A stretch of 64,000 bases of DNA from Williamsia sp. CHRR-6 (lineage in GTDB: Bacteria; Actinomycetota; Actinomycetes; Mycobacteriales; Mycobacteriaceae), in assembly GCF_018474015.1 (NCBI RefSeq), contig NZ_JAHCSG010000001.1, positions 620,001-684,000 on the forward strand, given 5' to 3'. Position numbers and translations under genes: made by a program. Shown here in pieces: positions 1-10,700 of the stretch; positions within the stretch are counted from its first letter, which is position 1, and each line of letters begins with the position of its first letter. The notes under the pieces are model-generated. The model did no database searches, was not told the origin of the DNA, and saw nothing but the letters and a program-made list of their open reading frames with translations.

Positions 1-573
1 CTCGAGGTGCATCTGCTGTCCGATGCCGTGGCCGCCGTAGCCGGCGACAATCCCGAAGGACCGTCCCCGCTGCTTTTCCTGTGCACGCGTGGCGGTTTCG
101 ATCGCATACGAGACGTCGGAGAGGCGATTACCGGGGACCATGGCGGCGATTCCAGCCTCCATGGCGATCCGGGTCGCCTCGTTGAGGTCGTTGTCGTCGG
201 CGCTGAGCTCTCCCACCCCGAACGTCCAGGCGGAGTCGCCGTGCCATCCGTCGACGATCGCGCCGCAGTCGATGGACACCAGGTCACCGGGCGCCAGGAC
301 TGTCTCACGGTTGGGGATGCCGTGCACCACGACGTCGTTCACCGAACTGCAGATCGAACCCGGAAACCCGTGGTAGCCCTTGAACGACGGCACCGCACCG
401 GCGTCGCGGATCACCGTCTCGGCGATCGCGTCGAGTTCCAGGGTGCTGACACCGACGACCGCGGCCGCCCGCACCGCGACCAGCGCCTGCCCCACGATCG
501 CCCCGGCCGCAGCCATCACGTCGAGTTCATCAGCGGTGCGGAAAGGGACCGGTTTCGGTCTGCGCAAGCCCAT
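1..573 (-). CDS. map: Methionine aminopeptidase type I (3' end cut by window edge)
   Basis: Removes the initiator methionine from nascent proteins in the cytosol. The ATG at 573 opens a frame that runs off the left edge after 191 codons, so the C-terminus is missing. Visible M24 features are the [13 protein letters not shown] substrate-loop region, the metal-binding aspartates in SIDCG and DGWHGDSAW, and the GGHGIG histidine motif close to the edge. It lies 21 nt downstream of adk in the usual actinobacterial order secY-adk-map, so it is probably co-transcribed with them. The family is clear; only the C-terminal metal ligands cannot be checked. Confidence 0.93.
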   Translation of the reverse strand, partial: MGLRRPKPVPFRTADELDVMAAAGAIVGQALVAVRAAAVVGVSTLELDAIAETVIRDAGAVPSFKGYHGFPGSICSSVNDVVVHGIPNRETVLAPGDLVSIDCGAIVDGWHGDSAWTFGVGELSADDNDLNEATRIAMEAGIAAMVPGNRLSDVSYAIETATRAQEKQRGRSFGIVAGYGGHGIGQQMHLE

Positions 574-594
574 CGGAGTCGGTGGTCGGATCGG

Positions 595-1140
595 TCAGCT
601 GCGTAGAGCCCGAAGCACCCGCTGGTGCACCTCGCCCACATCACCGATTGCATCGATGACGGTCACCTGCTCGCCGTAGTAGTCGAGCAGCGGCGCGGTC
701 TCGGAGATGTAGACCTGCATGCGGTTGCGGATCACGGCCTCGGTGTCGTCGGCGCGGCCACGAGCCAACATGCGCTCGACGACGACGTCCTCGTCGACCA
801 CGAACGACAGCACGGCGTCGAGCGCGGTGCCGTGCTCGGCCAGGATCTCGGCGAGCGCATCGGCCTGCTCGGTCGACCGCGGGAAGCCGTCGAGGATGAA
901 GCCGCCCGTGGCGTCGGGCTCGGCGACTCGGGCCCGGACCATGTCGACGGTGATCTGCGACGGAACCAGATCGCCTGCGTCGAGGTAGCGCTTGGCCTCC
1001 AGCCCGATCGCGGTCCCCTCGGAGATGTTCGCGCGGAACAGGTCGCCGGTGGAGATGTGCGGGATGCCGATGCTCTCCGACAACATCTCGGCCTGCGTCC
1101 CCTTGCCCGCCCCCGGCGGGCCCAGGATCACCAATCTCAC
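595..1140 (-). CDS. adk: Adenylate kinase
   Basis: Interconverts ATP + AMP and two ADP in the cytosol. The protein has 181 residues with the P-loop GPPGAGKGT at residues 7-15 and the DGFPRS AMP-binding segment near residue 84. The LID is the short form without zinc cysteines, as in mycobacterial Adk. It starts with GTG at 1140, overlapping the secY stop by 4 nt (GTGA), which indicates translational coupling. Followed by map. Confidence 0.97.
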   Translation of the reverse strand: MRLVILGPPGAGKGTQAEMLSESIGIPHISTGDLFRANISEGTAIGLEAKRYLDAGDLVPSQITVDMVRARVAEPDATGGFILDGFPRSTEQADALAEILAEHGTALDAVLSFVVDEDVVVERMLARGRADDTEAVIRNRMQVYISETAPLLDYYGEQVTVIDAIGDVGEVHQRVLRALRS

Positions 1141-2462
1141 TTCAGGAACCCTTCGTACTTGCGCTGCATCAACTGGCTGTTGATCTGCTTGACGGTGTCA
1201 AGGCCGACACCGACCATGATCAGCACTGCGGTGCCACCGAACGGCAGGTTCTGCACGCCGCCGTTGTTACCGATCTCGAGGAACAGGTTGGGCAGCACAG
1301 CGATCACGCCGAGATAGATGGACCCGGGCAGGGTGATCCGACTCAACACGAACCCCAGATAGTCCGCTGTGGGCTGTCCAGGACGGATGCCCGGGATGAA
1401 GCCGCCGTACTTCTTCATCTCGTCTGCCCGCTCCTGCGGGTTGAAGGTGACCGCCACGTAGAAGTACGTGAAGAAGATGATCATGAAGAAGTACACGGCG
1501 ATGTAGACCGGGTTCGAGGGATCCACCAGATAGGTCTGGATGAACTGATGCCACGACGGCTGCTCGCCGCTGCTCTTGCGGGTCAGCTGCACGATCAGGT
1601 TGGGCAGGTACAGCAGCGACGACGCGAAGATCACCGGGATCACGCCGGCCTGGTTGACCTTCAGCGGAAGGTAGGTCGACGAACCCCCGTACATCTTGCG
1701 ACCGACCATGCGCTTGGCGTACTGCACCGGGATCCTGCGCTGACCCTGTTCGATGAACACCACGCCGGCCACGATCAGGAGCGCGGCCAGGATCACCAGC
1801 GTGAACACCAGCCCGCCGCGCGTGTCGAGGATCTGCTTGCCCTCGGCCGGGATGCGGGCGGCGATGCCGGAGAAAATCATCAGCGACATGCCGTTGCCGA
1901 TGCCGCGTTCGGTGATCAGCTCGCCGAACCACATGACGATGCACGCACCGGCCGTCATCACCAGCACCACGATGATGAGGCCGAAGATCGACTTGTCGCG
2001 CAGGATCTGGTCCCCGCCGTTGCAGCCCTGTAGCAGGTCACCGCGTGAGGCCAGCGCGACGATGCCGGTCGACTGCAACAACGCCAGTGCCACGGTGAGG
2101 TAGCGGGTGTACTGCGTCATCTTGGCCTGCCCCGACTGGCCCTCCTTGCGGAGCTGCTCGAACCGCGGGATGACCACGGTGAGCAGCTGCACGATGATGC
2201 TGGCGGTGATGTAGGGCATGATGCCGATCGCGAACACCGACAGCTGCAGCAGCGCGCCACCGGAGAACATGTTGATCAGGGAATAGATGCCGGCCGAGTC
2301 ACCACGGTTGACCTGGTCGATGCAGTCCTTGACCTGGCGGTAGTCGACGCCAGGAGACGGGATGGTCGCGCCGAGGCGGTACAGGATGATGATCCCGATG
2401 ACGAAGAGGATCTTCCGTCTCAGGTCCTGGGTACGCAAGGCCGAGACAAAGGCGGAACGCAC
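1137..2462 (-). CDS. secY: SecY, channel subunit of the Sec translocase
   Basis: Forms the protein-conducting channel of the plasma membrane with SecE and SecG. It has 441 residues with ten hydrophobic segments in the expected pattern. The family motif [15 protein letters not shown] lies near residues 80-95. The GTG start at 2462 has an AGGAGG ribosome-binding site a few bases upstream. It is separated from rplO by 375 bp containing a hairpin (2764-2796), so expression may be partly uncoupled from the ribosomal genes. In Mycobacterium tuberculosis unrelated genes also sit between rplO and secY. Confidence 0.97.
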   Translation of the reverse strand: MRSAFVSALRTQDLRRKILFVIGIIILYRLGATIPSPGVDYRQVKDCIDQVNRGDSAGIYSLINMFSGGALLQLSVFAIGIMPYITASIIVQLLTVVIPRFEQLRKEGQSGQAKMTQYTRYLTVALALLQSTGIVALASRGDLLQGCNGGDQILRDKSIFGLIIVVLVMTAGACIVMWFGELITERGIGNGMSLMIFSGIAARIPAEGKQILDTRGGLVFTLVILAALLIVAGVVFIEQGQRRIPVQYAKRMVGRKMYGGSSTYLPLKVNQAGVIPVIFASSLLYLPNLIVQLTRKSSGEQPSWHQFIQTYLVDPSNPVYIAVYFFMIIFFTYFYVAVTFNPQERADEMKKYGGFIPGIRPGQPTADYLGFVLSRITLPGSIYLGVIAVLPNLFLEIGNNGGVQNLPFGGTAVLIMVGVGLDTVKQINSQLMQRKYEGFLK

Positions 2463-2837
2463 TAACTCCTCCTGTCGAACGGGCCGAAATCTGCGACTGC
2501 GATGAGAATGGACTCACGGGAGACCCCGGGGCCGACCCATCGCATCGAGACGTTCCGCCGTTCTGTTCGGTCGTTCCCGTCCGCGTTCGCGGTGCCGGGG
2601 GGCGACGATGATCTCGGTGGCCTGGGCTCGGCGAGCGATCCGATCGGACCGATCCCCGCCCCGTGGGCCGGACAACTCTTGAACTCTAACAGCGGCCAAC
2701 ACACCGCCTGATCGCGCGTGGAACGCGCACGCGACCCTTCGGACAAATCGCCCCCACCGACTCGGCGGGCGGTGTACCTGCAGTACACCGCCCGCCGTTT
2801 CAGTGACGTCGAATCATGTCCGAGGGTCCCCGGGGAG
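2463..2837. other. rplO-secY intergenic region
   Basis: 375 bp without a credible gene. The only clear element is the hairpin at 2764-2796. The secY ribosome-binding site (AGGAGG) is next to 2462. I looked for a secY promoter on the minus strand and found no convincing -35/-10 pair; TAGAGT (minus, 2688-2683) could be a -10 but has no partner. Confidence 0.6.
2764..2796 (-). terminator. Perfect hairpin between rplO and secY
   Basis: Arms GGCGGGCGGTGTAC and GTACACCGCCCGCC (14 bp, perfect) around a 5-nt loop, 42 nt past the rplO stop. There is no U-tract, which is common for actinobacterial terminators. It probably ends or attenuates the rpsH-rplO transcript before secY. An RNA-processing site is an alternative. 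Confidence 0.65.
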
Positions 2838-3278
2838 TCACAGCACCGTGGTGCTGCCACCCGCTGCCGTGATCTTCTCGGTGGCCGACTTGGAGAACTT
2901 GTTCGCCGAGATGGACACCGCGACGGTCAGCTCTCCGTCGCCGAGCACCTTGACCAACTCGTTCTTGCGCACCGCCCCCTTGGCGACCAGCTCGGCCACG
3001 CCGATGGCACCGCCCTCGGGGAACAGCCGCGCGATGTCGTCGAGGTTGACCACCTGGTACTCGACTCGGTTGCGGTTGGTGAAGCCCTTGAGCTTGGGCA
3101 GCCGCATGTGGATGGGCATCTGCCCGCCCTCGAAGGCGGCCGGCACGTTCTTGCGCGCCTTGGTGCCCTTGGTGCCGCGACCTGCGGTCTTACCCTTGGA
3201 CCCCTCACCGCGACCGACTCGGGTCTTCTCGGTCTTCGCACCCGGGGCGGGGCGAAGGTGATGCAGTTTGATCGTCAT
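2838..3278 (-). CDS. rplO: 50S ribosomal protein L15
   Basis: Late-assembling 23S rRNA-binding protein of 146 residues. The basic glycine-rich N-terminus ([18 protein letters not shown], about residues 21-38) and the [16 protein letters not shown] segment are diagnostic. Its start overlaps the rpmD stop by 4 nt. It is the last gene before the 2764-2796 hairpin. Confidence 0.98.
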   Translation of the reverse strand: MTIKLHHLRPAPGAKTEKTRVGRGEGSKGKTAGRGTKGTKARKNVPAAFEGGQMPIHMRLPKLKGFTNRNRVEYQVVNLDDIARLFPEGGAIGVAELVAKGAVRKNELVKVLGDGELTVAVSISANKFSKSATEKITAAGGSTTVL

Positions 3279-3463
3279 GACTTCTCAACCTCTTCGACGG
3301 TGACGAGGTGACGGACCACGTTGATGAGACCGCGGTTCGCCGGGGTGTCCTCGCGCACGACGCTCTGGCGGATCTTGCGCAGACCCAGGGTGCGCAGGCT
3401 GTCGCGCTGATTGCTCTTGGTGCCGATCGTGCCCTTGATCTGGGTGATCTTCAGCTCTGCCAT
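3275..3463 (-). CDS. rpmD: 50S ribosomal protein L30
   Basis: A 62-residue protein with the L30 signature: the start [19 protein letters not shown] and then [14 protein letters not shown]. It sits between rpsE (4 nt gap) and rplO (4 nt overlap), the conserved spc order. Confidence 0.98.
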   Translation of the reverse strand: MAELKITQIKGTIGTKSNQRDSLRTLGLRKIRQSVVREDTPANRGLINVVRHLVTVEEVEKS

Positions 3464-3467
3464 GTCG

Positions 3468-4142
<675 letters not shown>

Positions 4143-4194
4143 CAGATGGTCCTTCCGTTCGCGCTGAGCGCGGAGATCATGTGTGAGTTGGTCA

Positions 4195-4596
4195 TCAGAA
4201 CTTCAGGCCTCCCTCGCGGGCGGCGTCGGCCAGGGCCGCGATACGACCGTGGTAGTCGTGCCCACCGCGGTCGAACACGACCGTGTCGACACCGGCGGCC
4301 TTGGCACGGGCGGCGATCAGCTCGCCGACCTTGCGGCTCTGCGCCGACTTGTCGCCACCGGCGCTGCGCACGTCGGCCTCGATCGAGGACGCCGCGGCGA
4401 GCGTCTTGCCGGCCAGGTCGTCGACGAGCTGCACGTGGATGTGGCGCGAGGAGCGCTTGACCACGAGGCGAGGACGCTGCGGGGTGCCGCTGAGCTTCTT
4501 GCGAAGCCGGAAGTGGCGTCGGGTGGTGGAGCGACGGCGACGGGTCGAGACGTCCTTGCCGATCGGCTCACGCTTGACTGTGCTGGTTTCACTCAT
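4195..4596 (-). CDS. rplR: 50S ribosomal protein L18
   Basis: 5S rRNA-binding protein of the central protuberance. The frame is open up to 4638, but that would overlap rplF by 41 nt. I place the start at the ATG at 4596 ([13 protein letters not shown]), 1 nt after the rplF stop, giving 133 residues. Family features are the basic N-terminus, [20 protein letters not shown], and the C-terminal [20 protein letters not shown]. Confidence 0.96.
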   Translation of the reverse strand: MSETSTVKREPIGKDVSTRRRRSTTRRHFRLRKKLSGTPQRPRLVVKRSSRHIHVQLVDDLAGKTLAAASSIEADVRSAGGDKSAQSRKVGELIAARAKAAGVDTVVFDRGGHDYHGRIAALADAAREGGLKF

Positions 4597-4597
4597 G

Positions 4598-5134
4598 TCA
4601 CTTACCCGTCTTTCCGACCTTGCGGCGGATCTGCTCACCCTCGTAGCGGATGCCTTTGCCCTTGTACGGGTCCGGGCGCCGCAGGCGACGGATGTTGGCC
4701 GAGATCTGACCGACCTTCTGCTTGTCGATGCCCGAGACCGAGAACTTCGTCGGGGACTCCACCGCGAAGGTGATGCCCTCGGGAGCCTCGATCGGCACCG
4801 GATGGCTGTAGCCGAGGGCGAACTCGAGGTCCTTGCCCTTCAGCGCGACGCGGTAACCGACACCGAAGATCTCCATCTTGGTGGTGTAGCCCTGGGTCAC
4901 ACCGGTGATCAGGTTGGCCACCAGGGTGCGGCTCAGCCCGTGCAGGGCACGGCTGCGGCGTTCGTCGTTGGGACGCGACACCACGACGGTGCCGTCTTCG
5001 GCTGCGATGGTGATGGGCTCGGCGACGGTCAGCGACAGCTCACCCTTGGGGCCCTTCACCGAGACGGCCTGGCCGTCGATCTTCACGTCGACTCCGGCCG
5101 GGATGGGGACCGGGTTCTTTCCAATACGCGACAT
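4598..5134 (-). CDS. rplF: 50S ribosomal protein L6
   Basis: 23S rRNA-binding protein near the sarcin-ricin loop, 178 residues. It shows [23 protein letters not shown], and the C-terminal signature [16 protein letters not shown]. Lies 14 nt downstream of rpsH and 1 nt upstream of rplR. Confidence 0.98.
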   Translation of the reverse strand: MSRIGKNPVPIPAGVDVKIDGQAVSVKGPKGELSLTVAEPITIAAEDGTVVVSRPNDERRSRALHGLSRTLVANLITGVTQGYTTKMEIFGVGYRVALKGKDLEFALGYSHPVPIEAPEGITFAVESPTKFSVSGIDKQKVGQISANIRRLRRPDPYKGKGIRYEGEQIRRKVGKTGK

Positions 5135-5148
5135 TGTTGTTTCGCCCC

Positions 5149-5547
5149 TTACCAGACGTAGGCGAGGACTTCGCCGCCCACGCCCTGGTTGGCTGCCTGG
5201 CGATCGGTCAGCAGGCCCGAGGACGTGGAGATGATGGCCACGCCCAGGCCGCCGAGAACCTTCGGCAGGTTGGTGGACTTTGCGTAGACCCGCAGGCCGG
5301 GCTTGGAGACGCGCCGCAGGCCGGCGATGCTCCGCTCACGGCTGGGGCCGTACTTGAGGGTGACGATGAGGTTCTTGCCGACCTCGGCGTCTTCGGTGCG
5401 GAAGTCGGTGATGTAGCCCTCGCGCTTGAGGATCTCAGCGATGTTCACCTTGATCTTCGACGACGGGAGCGTCACCTCATCGTGGAACGCCGAGTTGGCG
5501 TTGCGCAGACGAGTCAAGAAGTCTGCGATGGGATCAGTCATGGTCAT
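5149..5547 (-). CDS. rpsH: 30S ribosomal protein S8
   Basis: Primary 16S rRNA-binding protein, 132 residues. It has the N-terminal [14 protein letters not shown] and the C-terminal [20 protein letters not shown]. It is normally directly downstream of rpsN; here rpsN lies 16.7 kb away, and rpsH is the first gene of a new transcription unit with its own promoter at 5718-5746. An ATG two codons downstream (residue 3) could also be the start. Confidence 0.98.
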   Translation of the reverse strand: MTMTDPIADFLTRLRNANSAFHDEVTLPSSKIKVNIAEILKREGYITDFRTEDAEVGKNLIVTLKYGPSRERSIAGLRRVSKPGLRVYAKSTNLPKVLGGLGVAIISTSSGLLTDRQAANQGVGGEVLAYVW

Positions 5548-5667
5548 GAGTGACCGTCAACCTTTCTCGTGGCGGTTCCCATGCAGCACGCTCGTGCCGG
5601 TTCCGTTGGTGCGAACACCGCGGGCCTGTCACGCCACGTCGTGGGCCTACTACGAAGCGAGTCATGT

Positions 5668-5691
5668 CCTCACCGGCTTGTGCCGGTGAGG
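5668..5691 (-). promoter_or_regulatory. Leader hairpin upstream of rpsH
   Basis: Perfect 10-bp stem CCTCACCGGC / GCCGGTGAGG with a 4-nt loop, inside the inferred 5' leader of the rpsH transcript about 120 nt before the start codon. In other bacteria spc-type genes are controlled by S8 binding to mRNA; whether this hairpin does that is unknown. It could equally end leftward read-through from the accessory segment. Confidence 0.4.
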
Positions 5692-5717
5692 GGCCGTGCC
5701 CCGCCAGTGCGATCGGA

Positions 5718-5746
5718 GGTATCGCGACGCACTGTCGGTCTTTCAA
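5718..5746 (-). promoter_or_regulatory. Candidate promoter of rpsH-rplO
   Basis: On the minus strand, TTGAAA (5746-5741), a 17-bp spacer, then GATACC (5723-5718). This is close to the housekeeping sigma consensus. It predicts a start near 5711 and a leader of about 165 nt. It explains how this block is expressed after being separated from rpsN. Confidence 0.6.
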
Positions 5747-5898
5747 GCTGTGACGCCAGAAATGTGTGGTCCCGAACCGGACGACTGCACGCGGCAGCCC
5801 CCGACGAGGTCCGGGCAACCCTGCAAGTGTAAGGAACCGCACGGTAAGGGCCAAATCGTCGCGGCTCGGCACGGACGTCGTCCGAACATGCGGCCACC

Positions 5899-5942
5899 GT
5901 GGACGCTGTGTCCACCGCGCCCCCACAGTCCGACGATCTCAG
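5899..5942 (+). repeat. Structured repeat element, copy 1 (left end of accessory segment)
   Basis: GTGGAC, 5 nt, GTCCAC (inverted 6-bp arms, 5899-5915), then 16 nt, then GACGATCTCAG (5932-5942). The same 6-5-6-16-11 layout recurs at 21160-21208 (opposite strand) and 22117-22165 (same strand). This copy has GTGGAC arms where the others have GTGGTC, so it is the most diverged. It covers the first codons of the predicted nuclease gene. Confidence 0.55.
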
Positions 5943-7026
5943 TAACGCGCGCGGTCAGGATGTCGCATGGCACGGTGGACCGGTGTGCGAACCGGAACCA
6001 CCCGCATGGCCCACGGTGCCGGTCGGCTCGGTCCGCCGAGTCAGCGAGGCGACCGCGGCCGCCGTCCTGCGTCGCGACCCGGCGCCGGCGGACTGGCCGC
6101 TGCTCATCGGCGTCAGCGTCGATTGCGGCCCCGCGCGGCAGCTGGTCACCTCGGTCATCACCGAGCTGCATCAGGTGGCCGTGCGCGTGTTCCCCGCGTG
6201 GTTGGACACCGCTGCGACCGTGGACGGCAGCACCGATCTGGACGTGGCGGCAGTTCGCGCGCTGGCGACCCGGTTCTGTCAGGAATCCCTCGACTACGCG
6301 CCCTACCTGGGCGAACTGGCCGCCACCGCGGTCACCGGCGCGGACTGGAGGGTGGACTGCGGTCTGGACCTCACCGCCCAGATCCTCGGGGTGGCACGGG
6401 TGCTGGCGCGCGCCTACGCACGGGAGTCGATCGTGGTGATCCTCCAATCGAACGAATCGCACGCGGTGTCGATCGCGGATCAGACCGCGCTCGCTCAGGC
6501 TGCGAGCTGGCTGGCCGAACACGGGCGGATCGTGGTGTGGCTGACCCAGTCCACCGCACCCGACATCGACCGCTTCAGCTGGCTGAACAGCCTGTCGGCG
6601 CATGCTCGCGCCGATCGCCCGGACGTAGCCGACGAGCCGACGGGGTCGGCCGTGTCCATCGCGCCGCTGCGGGGGATGCCTGCACCCAACAGCCCCGCCG
6701 AGCAGGCTCTGGAGCGGGCGCTGGCGCGCACCACCTGGGCCGGCGCGCGATGCTGGAACACACTGCTCGACAATCGATCCCACCTGGACGCACCGATGCG
6801 CATCGACGTGTTGTGGCGCGACGCCCGGCTGGCGGTAGAGATCGACGGCCCCGATCACCGCGGCGTCGACAAGTACGCCGCGGATCGGCGCCGAGACAAT
6901 ATGCTGCAACGGGTCGGCTACGTGGTGCTGCGGTTCACCAACGAGCAGGTGCTCGACGATGTCGGACTCGTGGTGGCCGAGATCGAGTCGATGGTCGCCG
7001 TCCGCACATCCGGCCCGACATCCTGA
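5899..7026 (+). CDS. Protein with C-terminal PD-(D/E)XK nuclease-like (DUF559-type) domain
   Basis: 375 residues, first gene of a three-gene operon. The C-terminal third (about residues 270-365) looks like a DUF559/Vsr-type fold: RIDVLWRDARLAVEIDGPDH gives the D303...E314-x-D spacing, followed by a KYAADRRRDNMLQ helix and VVLRFTNEQVL. This suggests DNA cleavage or binding. Residues about 60-250 have alternating strand/helix pattern with a hydrophobic strand SIVVILQ and a later RIVVWLTQ, like an NTPase core, but no P-loop is visible. The GTG start at 5899 lies inside a repeat element and has no clear ribosome-binding site; a downstream GTG (5983) is possible. 59 nt separate it from the next gene. 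Function is inferred. Confidence 0.7.
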   Translation: MDAVSTAPPQSDDLSNARGQDVAWHGGPVCEPEPPAWPTVPVGSVRRVSEATAAAVLRRDPAPADWPLLIGVSVDCGPARQLVTSVITELHQVAVRVFPAWLDTAATVDGSTDLDVAAVRALATRFCQESLDYAPYLGELAATAVTGADWRVDCGLDLTAQILGVARVLARAYARESIVVILQSNESHAVSIADQTALAQAASWLAEHGRIVVWLTQSTAPDIDRFSWLNSLSAHARADRPDVADEPTGSAVSIAPLRGMPAPNSPAEQALERALARTTWAGARCWNTLLDNRSHLDAPMRIDVLWRDARLAVEIDGPDHRGVDKYAADRRRDNMLQRVGYVVLRFTNEQVLDDVGLVVAEIESMVAVRTSGPTS

Positions 7027-7085
7027 CACCGCATCACCCCGACCACCTGACACCCGATCCCCGACCGACGAGAGGACGACGCCAC

Positions 7086-7757
7086 GTGGTGCACCCGAGG
7101 CTGACCGGAAACCAGAGCGCTGTGCTGTTCGTGCTGATGTCACAGGCGCGGGAGGTGCCCAACCCCGACCTCAAGACGCTGGGCCCCGAGCTGAAGAGGA
7201 CCGACCGCGACAAGCTCGCCGGGTTGGGGCTCATCGAGGTCACCAAGGGCCCGCGCTCGTCGAACATCGTGGCCCTCACCGACGCCGGATGGTCCTGGTG
7301 TGCACACGAATTGACCCAGGGTCCCCCCGAGCGCGCCACACCCCAGATCAGAGCGCTCTACTCGGTGCTGGGCGGCTTGGGCCGACACCTGGCTCGCTCG
7401 GATGCGCGTCTGTACGAGATCTTCACCGCCGAAGCCGTCGGCGCGGCCACCGCACCGGTGGAAGCGGTCCCCGACTCGGTCGACGAACGTGGCGCCACCG
7501 CAGATGCGATCGAACTCGTCCGCGCGACCTATCGGCGCCTGGCGCCGCACGCCGGCGCCTGGGTGCCGCTGGCGCAGGTGCGCGACGTGCTGGGCGAGCT
7601 CTCTCGCGACTCGCTCGACGCCGCGCTGCGCGACCTCGAGCGGCAACGCGAGGTCGGACTCATCCCACAGGAGGACCAGGCCCGGCTCACCGCGGCCGAC
7701 CGCGCCGCCGCGGTGACGGTGGGAACCCAGACCTGCCACCTGCTCTCGATCGCCTGA
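7086..7757 (+). CDS. Winged-helix-like protein of the nuclease/HerA operon
   Basis: 223 residues. The GTG start at 7086 has AGAGGA at 7071-7076 (9 nt spacing); the frame extends further upstream but only as shadow of the preceding gene. The first 80 residues (LTGNQSAVLFVLMSQAREV, then ELKRTDRDKLAGLGLIEVTKG and NIVALTDAGWSW) have the helix-turn-helix plus wing layout of MarR/PadR-like folds. A second helical repeat follows (about 125-205, LAQVRDVLGELSRDSLDAAL). It ends 3 nt before the ATPase gene, so it is tightly coupled. Likely a DNA-binding or adaptor subunit, not necessarily a repressor. I do not recognise a named family. Confidence 0.65.
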   Translation: MVHPRLTGNQSAVLFVLMSQAREVPNPDLKTLGPELKRTDRDKLAGLGLIEVTKGPRSSNIVALTDAGWSWCAHELTQGPPERATPQIRALYSVLGGLGRHLARSDARLYEIFTAEAVGAATAPVEAVPDSVDERGATADAIELVRATYRRLAPHAGAWVPLAQVRDVLGELSRDSLDAALRDLERQREVGLIPQEDQARLTAADRAAAVTVGTQTCHLLSIA

Positions 7758-7760
7758 GGT

Positions 7761-10700
7761 GTGTCGATGACTGATCCACGCACCGCCCTGGAATCGATCC
7801 GACTCAGCTGGGCCCCGACTCCCGACGACGTCTGGGAGCCGCAGTCGGCACTGCATGTCGACGGGCTGCACGACGACGTCATGTTCGATCTCACGCGCGC
7901 GGTCGCCGACGCCGAGGCGAGCGCGGCGGGCTCGCCGCTGGGGGTGGTGGTCCAGGGACCAGCCGGGGCGGGCAAGACGCACCTGCTGGGACAGCTACGC
8001 GAACACGTACAGACCCGCGGCGGCTACTTCTTCCTCGTCAAACTCCTCGACGGGTCGGACTTCTGGCGGTCGATGGTGGTCGGGATCCTCGAAGACCTCG
8101 CCCGACCCACCCCCGCGCACCGCTCACAGCTGGTGGACCTGCTCCACACGCTGGCCGGTGCGGCCGAGCTGGCCCCGACCGAACGCGCGGAGATCACCGG
8201 GGACGCGCCACTGACGCGTCCCACGCTGGAGAAGTTCATCACCGCCGTTTATCAACGTCACCCCAAGAATCGCCGCCGGTCGCAGCATGTGCTGCGCGCG
8301 TTGGTGTTACGCAATGCGCAGTCCTTCGAGCTGCAAGACCTGGGTGACACCTTCCTGCACCTGGATCCGGGTTTCGAAGACGAGCTGGCGCAATGGGGTA
8401 TCACGCAGGTGCAGCTGGGGTACGTGGAGATCGTGCAGAACATCTCCCGGTTGCTGGCGTTGGGCGGACCGGCGGTGGTGGCGATAGATCAGATCGACAC
8501 CCTGATCGCTCTGGGCAACTCGGATCGGCCCGAGGCCCGCCACGCCATCGAAGAGCTGGCCCACGGCCTGATGGCGCTGCGGGAAACCTTCAGTCGCACA
8601 GTCTGTGTCGTGTCCTGCATCAGTGCCTCGTGGAGCTATCTGGAATCGCATGTCGCGCGATCGGTGATCGACCGTTTCCGCTTGCCTGCGCCGCTGCAGC
8701 GGCCCGACGGCCCCGATTTCGGGCCCCGCATGTTGGCCAAACGCTTTGCCCCCGGCTACGCCTCGGTTGGATTCACACCCCCGCATCCCACCTGGCCGGT
8801 GGCCGTCGGAGCCTTCACCCCCGAAGTCCGCTACACCCCTCGGGAACTGCTGATCCGGGTGGACCAGCACATCAACACCTGCCTGCGTACCGGCGTGGTG
8901 GAAGAGCTGACGACGCTGGTCGCACCGCAATCGACGGCGCCGGTACCGACCATCGACCAACCCGAATTCGCCGATCTGGAACGACGATTCGACCAACTGC
9001 GAGCTGCGGCTGATCCATCGGCGGCACTCTCCGGCGACACCGAGGACGCCGTCGTGCCCGATCTGCTGCGGACGGCCTTCACGGTCTGGCTCGACCAGCT
9101 CGGCGGCGGCGACGGCGCCTACCGCCAGGAGCCGACACCGAGCAGCAAACCACCGTTGCACGGCCGGCTACGCACGATCATCGACCCCGACACCGAACGC
9201 GAGTTCTTGTGGTCGTTTCGCGCGGTCGCGAGCACCAATGCCGTCGCCACCCAGTCCCGAATCCGTAAGGCCGCCACGGCCGCAGGCATCACGACCGGGG
9301 TCACCGATCGGCGCCTGGTCCTGTTGCGCGCCACCGAGTGGCCCACCGGGGCGAAGACCCAGGCAACGCTCGAGGAGGTGAGCGCCGCGGGTGGGGTGCT
9401 CGCCCGCTGGACCGAGGAGGACGTGCGTACGCTGATCGCGCTGTCGCACCTGCTGGCCGAGCGATCCGATCATCTGGTCGCGTGGATTGCCCATCGCCGC
9501 CCGGTCGATTCCATCGACTTCCTGTCGGTCCTGGACTCGACCGACATCGACTCCCCCGCGCCCGACTCCCCCACCCTCGATCCCCCCGGCACCGTGTCCA
9601 GCAGCGTCGAGTCCAGCAGCGTCGAGTCCAACGGCGCCGAGTCCAACAGCGCCACAGCACCACGACCACCGGCACCCTCCCCTGATCCACAGACCGCCAC
9701 CGCTGCCACGAAAGCCCCAGCGGGAGCATCGATGCCAGCCACTGGACCGGTCTCGGTGTCGACACCGGCGTCGGCTTCCGCTGCCGACGCAGCCGCAGAC
9801 GCAGAAGCAGAAGCAACGGTCACCGTCGGTCGCACAGCCGCAGGCCCGGTGACGATGGCGCTGGAGGCCTTGCGTAAACACACCGCACTGTTCGCCGGAT
9901 CGGGTTCGGGCAAGACCGTTCTCATCCGTCACCTGATCGAACAGTGCGCGCTGGCCGGGGTGTCGTCGATCGTGTTGGACGTCAACAACGATCTGGCGCG
10001 CATGGGTGAGCAGTGGCCATCCGGTTCCCGGGCGTGGACCGATCTCGAACGGGCACAGGCTGATCGATATTTCGCCGGCACCGAGGTGGTCGTCTACACA
10101 CCGGGCCGCAGCTCCGGACGGCCACTCTCGTTCCAGCCTCTTCCTGACTTCACCCAGCTCCTCGACGACCCCGACGAGTTCGCTGCCGCTGTGGATTCCG
10201 CGGTCGCATCGTTGGCTCCCCGTGTCAACGCCGACGCCTCGACCGATCGAGCCAAACGACGCAAAGCGATGCTCACCCAATCGATGCGCTACTTCGCCCG
10301 ACGGGGCGGTGGCACCGTGGCCGACTATGCGGCCCTGCTCTCGGCGCTGCCGCCGGAAGTGAGTGACCTTCGTGACCCGGGTCGGCTGGCCCTGGATCTC
10401 GCCGACGGGCTACGGGTGGCGATGGCCAACGACACCATGCTCGGCGGTGACGCCGATCCGATGGATCCGGCCGCATTGCTCACGCCGTCACCGGGATTCA
10501 CCGCGCGGGTGTCGGTGATCAACCTGGCCGGGTTGACCACCGAGGACAAGCGCGACAACTTCGTCAACCAGTTGCAGATGGCGCTGTTCGCCTGGATCAA
10601 GAAACACCCCGCCGGCGACCGTCCCCTCGGCGGCCTGTTCGTGATGGACGAGGCCCAGAACTTCGCTCCCGCAGGTCGTTTCACCGCCTGCACGCAGAGC

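Noticed and set aside
7-606. Plus-strand open frame of 199 codons at the left edge
   Set aside because: Opposite strand carries methionine aminopeptidase with intact metal-binding motifs.
4597-4638. Longer start for rplR at 4638
   Set aside because: It would overlap rplF by 41 nt and add a non-conserved 14-residue extension; the ATG at 4596 right after the rplF stop gives normal L18.
5967-7085. N-terminal extension of the winged-helix gene into the nuclease gene
   Set aside because: The extension is Arg-rich shadow translation; a ribosome-binding site and GTG at 7086 mark the real start.
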